This document shows positions 14,515-19,625 of a DNA stretch of 19,625 bases, in pieces. This stretch comes from an uncultured bacterium. Its GTDB lineage: Bacteria; Methylomirabilota; Methylomirabilia; Rokubacteriales; CSP1-6. Below the pieces are notes generated by a model that was not told the DNA's origin, did no database searches, and was given only the letters and a program-made list of their open reading frames with translations. Position 1 is the stretch's first letter, and each line of letters begins with the position of its first letter. Where the stretch lies: NCBI GenBank assembly GCA_946479205.1, contig CAMLFJ010000006.1:1-19625 (forward strand), written 5' to 3'. Made by a program: the position numbers and the translations under genes.

Positions 14515-15425
14515 TGCGGGTCGCGGCGTGGGCGCTGGCGGCGGCGGCCGCGCTCGCGTGGCCGCTGGTGGCGCCCGGATACTTCGTGTTCCTCGCGACC
14601 CTGGTCGCGGTGAACGCGATCGTGGCCATCGGCCTCAACCTGCTCTCGGGCTACACGAACCAGCTCTCCTTCGGCCACGCGGGCTTCCTCGCCATCGGGG
14701 CCTACACCGCGGCGATCCTCACCCTGCGGGCGCCCGCGCTGCCGGTGCCGCTGACCCTGCTCGCGGCCGGGCTCGTCACCGCGCTCGTCGGCCTGGCGCT
14801 CGGCATCCCGTGCCTCCGGCTCGACGGCCTCTACCTGGCCATGGCCACGCTCGCCTTCGGCTTCGTGGTGACCGAGGCGATCACGAACCTCGACTGGCTG
14901 ACGCGCGGCAACGACGGCCTGCGCGTGCCCTCGGCCCGGCTCGGCCCCTGGGTGCTCGCCACCGACCGCGCCCGCTACTACCTGGCCCTCGCGGTGGCCG
15001 CCGCCATGATCCTGGCCGCGCTCAACGTGGCGGCCACGCGGACCGGGCGCGCCTTCCTCGCCATTCGCGCCAGCGAGGTCGCGGCGCAGGCGAGCGGGAT
15101 CAACGCGGCCGCCTACAAGACGATCGCGTTCGTGCTCTCCGCGTTCTACACCGGGGTGGCGGGCGGCCTGTTCGCCTTCGTGGTGGGATTTCTCTCCCCG
15201 GACGCGTTCGACGTGTTCCTCTCGGTGGACTTCCTGGTGATGATCATCCTGGGCGGGCTCGGCTCCGTCTGGGGCTCGGTGGCGGGGGCGGCCGTCGTCA
15301 CCGTGCTCAACGACTCGCTGGCCGGGTTCCAGACGTATCGTCCGCTGATCTTCGGCGCGATCATGATCGTCTGCATGCTGTTCGCGCCGGGCGGGCTGGC
15401 CGCGGTGACAAGGAGGCAGTCATGA
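14514..15425 (+). CDS. livM: Branched-chain amino acid-type ABC transporter permease LivM
   Basis: Partner inner-membrane subunit of LivH, 303 residues. The hallmark GLNLLSGYTNQLSFGHAGF (about 42-60) is present, as are LDGLYLAMATLAFG near 103-116, the RASEVAAQASGINAAAYK coupling loop near 185-202, and LGGLGSVWGSVAGA near 247-260. About nine membrane segments are seen. The short N-terminus lacks the extra segments of E. coli LivM but has the normal length for most bacteria. GTG at 14514 overlaps the livH stop by one base and is preceded by GGAGGAAGG within the end of livH. Its stop overlaps the ATG of the binding-protein gene as ATGA. Confidence 0.92.
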   Translation: MRVAAWALAAAAALAWPLVAPGYFVFLATLVAVNAIVAIGLNLLSGYTNQLSFGHAGFLAIGAYTAAILTLRAPALPVPLTLLAAGLVTALVGLALGIPCLRLDGLYLAMATLAFGFVVTEAITNLDWLTRGNDGLRVPSARLGPWVLATDRARYYLALAVAAAMILAALNVAATRTGRAFLAIRASEVAAQASGINAAAYKTIAFVLSAFYTGVAGGLFAFVVGFLSPDAFDVFLSVDFLVMIILGGLGSVWGSVAGAAVVTVLNDSLAGFQTYRPLIFGAIMIVCMLFAPGGLAAVTRRQS

Positions 15426-16621
15426 GATCACGTAGGCCACTGGGAGGGCGACTGGGCATCTTCATCGTCGTCGGGGTGATCGCGGCGCTCGCCGGGCTGG
15501 CCGGCCCGGCGCCGGCCGCGGCCGAGCCCGGCGTGACCGACACCGAGATCCTGCTGGGCGGCTCCAACTCGTTCTCCGGGCCGCTCGCCTTCACCGGCAC
15601 CCAGCTCACCAAGGCCGGCGTCGACCTGTACTTCCGCGTGCTCAACGACGCGGGGGGCGTCCACGGCCGCAAGATCCGCACGATCTACTACGACGACGGC
15701 TACCGGCCGCAGGACGCGGTCGCGAACACGAAGAAGCTGGTGGAGCAGGACGCGATCTTCGCGGTGATCGCGCCGCAGGGCTCGCCGCCGGTGGTCGCCA
15801 CCCTCGACTATCTCGAGCAGGCCAAGGTCCCGATGCTCTTCCCGTTCCAGAGCTCGACCGCGACGCGCAACCGGAAGTACGTCTTCAGCGGGCTCGTGCT
15901 GAGCGACCGCCAGTCGCGCATGATGATCGACTACCTGGCCGGGCCGCGGAAGTTCAAGCGGTTCGCCGCGCTCTACCAGGACGACGAGTACGGCAAGTCG
16001 TTCCTCACCGCGTTCGAGGCCGATCTCGGCCGTCACGGTCTCAAGCTGATCGCGACCGAGCCGGTGAAGCGCGGGGTCACCGACGTGAGCGCGCAGACCG
16101 CCAAGCTCCAGGCCGCCAAGCCCGAGGTCACGTTCCTCGTGCTGACGCCGGGCCCCGCCGCGCAGGCGCTCAAGGAGCGGCAGAAGATCGGCTGGACGGA
16201 TACCCTGATGGTCTCGACGGGGCCGCTCACCGACGAGACCTATCTGGGCCTGGCCGGCGACGCCTCCGATGGGGTCGAGGGGCTCGCCACGCTGCCGGAT
16301 CCCCTGCGCTCCGATCAGCCCGGCATCAAGCTCTACCGGGACCACCTGCAGAAGTACGTGGGCAAGAACGAGCCGAACCGCTACTCGCTGTCCGGATACC
16401 TGGCCGGCATGCTCTTCGCCGAGGCCGCCAAGCGCGCAGGCCGCACCCTCACCCGCGACGGGCTCGTGGCCGCGCTCGAGACCCTCAAGGGCTTCGAGAC
16501 CGGCATCGTGCCGCCGATCACCATCGGCCCCGAGCACGACACCCAGAAGCAGGGGTTCTGGGTGCGCGTGGAGGCCGGGCGCTTCAAGCCGCTCTCGGAC
16601 TGGCTCAAGTCCGACCCGTGA
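15422..16621 (+). CDS. ABC transporter substrate-binding protein, LivK/family 6 type
   Basis: Periplasmic receptor of 399 residues. An RSRR-containing N-terminus, a hydrophobic core (about 12-28) and PAPAAAEP give a Sec signal with likely cleavage near residue 34. The mature protein starts with the family opening GVTDTEILLGGSNSFSGPLA and continues with AGVDLYFRVLNDAGGVHGRKI and YYDDGY. These are periplasmic-binding-fold type I features of the LivK group. ATG at 15422 has AGGAGG 5 bases upstream (15411-15416) and overlaps livM by 4 bases. Its stop overlaps livG (GTGA). The gene sits between permease and ATPase genes instead of first in the operon. Many soil relatives bind aromatic acids or amides rather than leucine; the enzymes at the right end hint at an aromatic ligand, as inference only. 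Confidence 0.9.
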   Translation: MRSRRPLGGRLGIFIVVGVIAALAGLAGPAPAAAEPGVTDTEILLGGSNSFSGPLAFTGTQLTKAGVDLYFRVLNDAGGVHGRKIRTIYYDDGYRPQDAVANTKKLVEQDAIFAVIAPQGSPPVVATLDYLEQAKVPMLFPFQSSTATRNRKYVFSGLVLSDRQSRMMIDYLAGPRKFKRFAALYQDDEYGKSFLTAFEADLGRHGLKLIATEPVKRGVTDVSAQTAKLQAAKPEVTFLVLTPGPAAQALKERQKIGWTDTLMVSTGPLTDETYLGLAGDASDGVEGLATLPDPLRSDQPGIKLYRDHLQKYVGKNEPNRYSLSGYLAGMLFAEAAKRAGRTLTRDGLVAALETLKGFETGIVPPITIGPEHDTQKQGFWVRVEAGRFKPLSDWLKSDP

Positions 16622-17400
16622 CGCGGCCGCCCGCGCCGCTGCTCGACATCGAGGGCCTGTCGATCCGCTTCGGCGGCCTGGCCGCGCTGAGCGACGTGGA
16701 TCTCGCCGTCCGGGCGGGGGAGATCTTCGCGCTCATCGGACCCAATGGAGCCGGGAAGACCACCGTGTTCAATGTGCTCACGGGACTCTACCGGCCGTCG
16801 GCCGGCCGGGTGCGCTTCGACGGGCAGGACCTCCTTGCCTGTGCGCCGCACGCGGTGGCGCGCCTCGGGGTGGCGCGGACCTTCCAGAACACCGAGGTGT
16901 TCCGCGGCCTGTCCGCGCTCGACAACGTGCTGATCGGGGCGCACGCGCGGCTGCGGGGCCGGGTGGTCGCTGCCGCGCTCGGGCTGCCCGGGGTGCGCCG
17001 GGAGGAAGCCCGCGCGCGGGATCGGGCGCGGGCCCTCCTCGGGCGCGTGGGCCTGGGCGACGTCGCGGGCCGCGACGCGGCGGGGCTGCCGCTCGGGCTC
17101 CAGAAGCGGGTCGAGCTGGCCCGGGCGCTGGCGCTCGAGCCCCGCCTGCTCCTGCTCGACGAGCCGGCGGGCGGGCTCAACCCCACCGAGACCCAGGAGC
17201 TGATGCGGCTGATCCGCAGCCTGCGAGACGACGATCGCCTGACGATCCTGCTGGTCGAGCACAACATGGACCTGGTGATGGGGGTCTCCGATCGGGTGGC
17301 GGTACTGCAGCATGGGCGCCGGCTGGCCGAGGGGACGCCCGGCGAGGTCAGCCGGGACCCGGCGGTGGTCGCGGCCTACCTCGGCACCGAGGACGATTGA
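16618..17400 (+). CDS. livG: Branched-chain amino acid-type ABC transporter ATP-binding protein LivG
   Basis: Cytoplasmic ATPase, 260 residues. Visible features: Walker A GPNGAGKTT (41-49), Q-loop Gln90 in RTFQNTEVF, a signature of the LivG form LPLGLQKRVELARAL (157-171) rather than canonical LSGGQ, Walker B LLLLDEP with Asp181 and Glu182, AGGLNP in the D-loop, and switch His215 in LLVEHNMDLVM. VARTFQNTEVF and the 'VEHNMDLVM' phrase separate LivG from LivF. GTG at 16618 overlaps the binding-protein stop by 4 bases. It pairs with LivF, whose gene starts 4 bases after this stop. Confidence 0.94.
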   Translation: MTRPPAPLLDIEGLSIRFGGLAALSDVDLAVRAGEIFALIGPNGAGKTTVFNVLTGLYRPSAGRVRFDGQDLLACAPHAVARLGVARTFQNTEVFRGLSALDNVLIGAHARLRGRVVAAALGLPGVRREEARARDRARALLGRVGLGDVAGRDAAGLPLGLQKRVELARALALEPRLLLLDEPAGGLNPTETQELMRLIRSLRDDDRLTILLVEHNMDLVMGVSDRVAVLQHGRRLAEGTPGEVSRDPAVVAAYLGTEDD

Positions 17401-17404
17401 GGGG

Positions 17405-18148
17405 ATGAGCGAGCTGCTCGCCCTCGACACGGTGTCGGTCGCCTACGGCAAGCGCCGCGCGCTCGACGGCGTGTCGCTCACGGTCGGCGCGGGGGAGATC
17501 GTGACGCTGCTCGGCGCCAACGGCAGCGGCAAGAGCACCACGCTGCGGACGATCTCGGGGCTGGTCCGTCCGAGCGCCGGGCGCGTCGTCCTCGACGGCC
17601 GCGACATCACGCGGGCCGCGCCGGACGCCATCGTCACGGCCGGCGTCGGACACGTGCCCGAGGGGCGCGAGATCTTTCCCGAGTTCACGGTGCGCGAGAA
17701 CCTGCTGGTGGGCGGCCACACCGTCCCCCGCGCGGGCCTCGCGGAGGCGACCGAGCGCGCGTTCGCGCTCTTTCCGGTGCTCCGCGAGCGCGCGCGCCAG
17801 CTCGCCGGGACCCTGTCGGGGGGCGAGCAGCAGATGCTCGCGATCGCCCGCGCCCTGATGACCCGGCCGCGCCTGCTGCTCCTCGACGAGCCGTCGCTCG
17901 GATTGTCCCCGCGGCTGGCCCGCGAGATCTTCGCGGTCATCGCCCGCCTCAGCGCGGAGGGCGCGACCATCCTGCTCGTGGAGCAGAACGCGCGCCGCGC
18001 CCTCGCCCTGGCCTCCCGCGCCTACGTGCTGGAGACCGGGCGCGTGGTGGTCAGCGGCCCCGCGCGCGAGCTGGCCGCCGATCCACGCATCCGCGCCGCC
18101 TACCTCGGCCTGGCCGAGCCGACCGGCCCCCGAGGGGAGCGGGCCTGA
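17405..18148 (+). CDS. livF: Branched-chain amino acid-type ABC transporter ATP-binding protein LivF
   Basis: Second ATPase of the importer, 247 residues. Visible features: Walker A GANGSGKST (37-45), the LivF phrase HVPEGREIFPEFTVRENL (83-100), signature LSGGEQQMLAIARAL (137-151), Walker B LLLLDEP (157-163), SLGLSP in the D-loop, and VEQN with Gln194 at the switch position, where LivF proteins commonly lack the usual His. ATG at 17405 lies 4 bases after livG; GAGG-rich sequence around the livG stop can serve as ribosome binding site. The frame is open upstream inside livG but that stretch is shadow. The hydrolase gene begins 11 bases after the stop. Confidence 0.94.
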   Translation: MSELLALDTVSVAYGKRRALDGVSLTVGAGEIVTLLGANGSGKSTTLRTISGLVRPSAGRVVLDGRDITRAAPDAIVTAGVGHVPEGREIFPEFTVRENLLVGGHTVPRAGLAEATERAFALFPVLRERARQLAGTLSGGEQQMLAIARALMTRPRLLLLDEPSLGLSPRLAREIFAVIARLSAEGATILLVEQNARRALALASRAYVLETGRVVVSGPARELAADPRIRAAYLGLAEPTGPRGERA

Positions 18149-18159
18149 AGGAGACCGCC

Positions 18160-19026
18160 ATGCCGTTCATCGCGTCGAATGGGCTCACCGAGGCGGGCAG
18201 CAGCCGAACCATTCAAGTTGGGGGGGAGGCCGGGGGCATGACGGTGCACTACCACGACGTGGGCCGCGGCGACCCGGTGCTGTTCCTGCATTCGTATGGC
18301 CCGGGCACCACCGCGTGGATCACGTTTCACAAGATCATCGGCGCGCTCTCGCCGCACTTCCGGTGCATCCTCATGGACCTGCCGAACTTCAGCAAGACGG
18401 GCCCCATCGTCTATCGCGAGGGCGTGCACGCGGTCCAGGCGCGCACCGCGGTCGCGCTGCTGGACGCCCTCGGCATCGAGCAGGCGCACTGGGTCGGCAC
18501 CTCGCAGGGTGGGCAGTCGTCGATGGTCGCGGCCATCGCGTATCCCGGGCGAGTGCGGAAGTTCGTGATGGGGGGCTCGCACATCGGCACCGGCGGCGAT
18601 CGCTACCTGATGGCCAATCGACCCTCGGAGGGCAGCCGCGCCACCCGCCAGGCGCTGGACGATCCGAGCCGCGAGAACATCCGGCGCTACCTGCGCGTGC
18701 ACCTCGACGACGAGAGCCTGGTGACCGACGAGCTGGTGGACTACATCCACCGCGCCCACACCTGGTCGCCCGAGCTCACGGAGGCGCGGCGGCAATCGGT
18801 GAGCGTGCCCCACGACTACACGCCCGATCTGGCCGGCATCCAGGCCCCGGTGCTCCTGATCCACGGGCGGTACGACCGGATGGTCGCCTTCGAGGTCAGC
18901 ATCGCGATCCTGAACCACATCGCCGACTCGCGCCTGGTGCTGCTGAACAACTGCGGGCACTGGCCGCCATTCGAGAAGCCGGCGGAGTGGGCCGCGCACG
19001 TGCTGGCCTTCCTGCGGGGCTACTAG
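18160..19026 (+). CDS. Alpha/beta hydrolase, meta-cleavage-product hydrolase-like
   Basis: Soluble serine hydrolase of 288 residues. Visible features: the oxyanion-hole region FLHSYGPGTTAW (42-53), matching the HG.GPGA..W block of BphD/MhpC-type C-C bond hydrolases; the nucleophile elbow GTSQGG with Ser115; Asp239 in IHGRYDRMV; and His267 in NNCGHWPPFEKP. A lid domain with several helices lies between about 140 and 215. ATG at 18160 has AAGGAG (18148-18153) 6 bases upstream, the A of which is the last base of livF's stop. It is probably the last gene of the liv operon. A convergent dioxygenase beta-subunit gene beyond it supports a role in aromatic degradation, for example hydrolysis of a ring-cleavage product. 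A general esterase is the alternative. Confidence 0.85.
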   Translation: MPFIASNGLTEAGSSRTIQVGGEAGGMTVHYHDVGRGDPVLFLHSYGPGTTAWITFHKIIGALSPHFRCILMDLPNFSKTGPIVYREGVHAVQARTAVALLDALGIEQAHWVGTSQGGQSSMVAAIAYPGRVRKFVMGGSHIGTGGDRYLMANRPSEGSRATRQALDDPSRENIRRYLRVHLDDESLVTDELVDYIHRAHTWSPELTEARRQSVSVPHDYTPDLAGIQAPVLLIHGRYDRMVAFEVSIAILNHIADSRLVLLNNCGHWPPFEKPAEWAAHVLAFLRGY

Positions 19027-19035
19027 GGGAGCCGC

Positions 19036-19072
19036 CCCCTCACCCTGCCCTCTCCCCGCGCGGGGGAGAGGG
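19036..19072. repeat. Dispersed inverted-repeat element, copy 3 (half unit)
   Basis: Bases 19036-19057 are identical to 3853-3874 over 22 bases. The hairpin is CCCTCTCCCC (19048-19057) with GGGGAGAGGG (19063-19072) around a GCGCG loop. The right outer arm is missing, so this is a truncated or half unit. It lies between two convergent genes, the alpha/beta hydrolase and the dioxygenase beta subunit, where it may work as a shared terminator-like hairpin. Confidence 0.75.
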
Positions 19073-19084
19073 ATTGAGCCCGGG

Positions 19085-19625
19085 CTACAGGAAGACGCTG
19101 AGGTTCTTGTCGAGCAGGACGTTGGCGTCGAGCACGATCGTGCGCCGGGCGATCTTCCACCCGCCCTTCACCCGGCGCAGCACGTCCTCGCGGCAGCCGG
19201 ACAGGAGCTGGTGGTCCGTCTCGAGGTGCGAGCGGTAGACGAGGAACGCGGTCTTTGCCTGCACCTCGCCCCTGGCCAGCGGGGCGACCTCGAGGTTGCC
19301 GACGAGGTGGCGGGTGCGCGACGGGGGATCCTCGGCCCAGGCCATCCCGGTGTCGAGGCGGGCCACCCGCATCTCGAGGTAGCGCTTGTCCTCCTCGAGG
19401 ATCGCCAGGTCGCCGAGCGGCGTCAGCTCGCGGTGCGACTCCCGGCGGGGGACGTTCTTGCGGCGCGGCATGAAGTAGAGGACGTCGTCGGTGAAGAGCG
19501 CGAGCCACTCCGTGAGCCGGCGCTCGTCGAGCAGCCAGGCCTCGCGGATGTAGAACGGCATCAGCTCGAGCCAGAGCGTCTGCTGGGCGGTCAGGGTCCG
19601 GGACCGGGGCGCCGGGCGGGCGGCG
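19085..19625 (-). CDS. Aromatic-ring-hydroxylating dioxygenase beta subunit (5' end beyond window)
   Basis: Small structural subunit of a Rieske non-haem iron oxygenase, with an SnoaL/NTF2-like cone fold and no metal site. About 179 residues are visible, close to full length for the family. Recognisable blocks are FYIREAWLLDERRLTEWLAL, with the conserved acidic-aromatic pattern of the first helix, FTDDVLYFMP after it, then RTRHLVGNLEV, FLVYRSHLETDHQLLSG and REDVLRRVKGGWKIARRTIVLD. The ATG at 19561 is too late because the frame stays open and family-like (TAQQTLWLEL) to the window edge, with no ATG, GTG or TTG there, so the start lies beyond 19625. The catalytic alpha subunit would be expected upstream on the same strand. 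The partner electron-transfer proteins are not in view. Confidence 0.88.
   Translation of the reverse strand, partial: AARPAPRSRTLTAQQTLWLELMPFYIREAWLLDERRLTEWLALFTDDVLYFMPRRKNVPRRESHRELTPLGDLAILEEDKRYLEMRVARLDTGMAWAEDPPSRTRHLVGNLEVAPLARGEVQAKTAFLVYRSHLETDHQLLSGCREDVLRRVKGGWKIARRTIVLDANVLLDKNLSVFL

Noticed and set aside
19085..19561. Complete dioxygenase beta subunit starting at the ATG at 19561
   Set aside because: Family-like sequence continues in frame to the window edge, so the gene is cut and its true start lies outside.

Overview
This window comes from a very GC-rich bacterial genome. GC is near 70% by eye and third codon positions are almost all G or C. GTG and TTG starts are common, genes overlap by 4 bases, and long spurious open frames lie opposite real genes. 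The content (three ABC importers beside amidase, amidohydrolase, dehydrogenase and ring-cleavage-type enzymes) suits a free-living soil or sediment heterotroph. A Rokubacteria/Methylomirabilota-like, proteobacterial or Tectomicrobia-like genome would fit, but nothing here fixes the taxon. There are no rRNA or tRNA genes, IS elements, CRISPR arrays or transcription factors that I can recognise. No gene-free stretch reaches 300 bases.

Region 1 (1-3849, plus strand) is the end of a polyamine/iron-type ABC importer: the tail of a periplasmic binding protein, a TOBE-domain ATPase and two permeases, followed by a short-chain dehydrogenase (SDR). A three-way-junction inverted repeat (3853-3940) separates it from the next unit.

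Region 2 (3973-12039, minus strand, read right to left) is a seven-gene operon: family-5 (peptide-type) binding protein, DppB-like and DppC-like permeases, YtcJ-type amidohydrolase, amidase-signature amidase, polysaccharide-deacetylase/cyclic-imidase-fold enzyme, and a second SDR. A TTGACA-N17-TAACGT promoter candidate lies at its head. The operon has no DppD/DppF ATPases. I infer import of an amide- or imide-containing compound followed by stepwise hydrolysis and oxidation.

Region 3 (12176-19026) starts with a minus-strand glutamate-1-semialdehyde-aminomutase-like class III aminotransferase. Divergent from it is a plus-strand branched-chain-type ABC operon in the order livH-livM-livK-livG-livF, ending with an alpha/beta hydrolase that resembles meta-cleavage-product hydrolases. 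Facing it from the right edge is a cut-off gene for the beta subunit of an aromatic-ring-hydroxylating dioxygenase, which suggests that aromatic catabolism continues beyond the window.

The clearest non-genic signal is a dispersed inverted repeat. One 23-nt half-unit recurs exactly or nearly so at three gene boundaries (3853-3940, 12121-12163, 19036-19072). I saw no clearly new defence, mobile or regulatory system. The points most worth a second look are the ATPase-less importer operon, the repeat family, an in-frame 27-bp tandem duplication inside an SDR gene, and a promoter arrangement that predicts a leaderless livH transcript.
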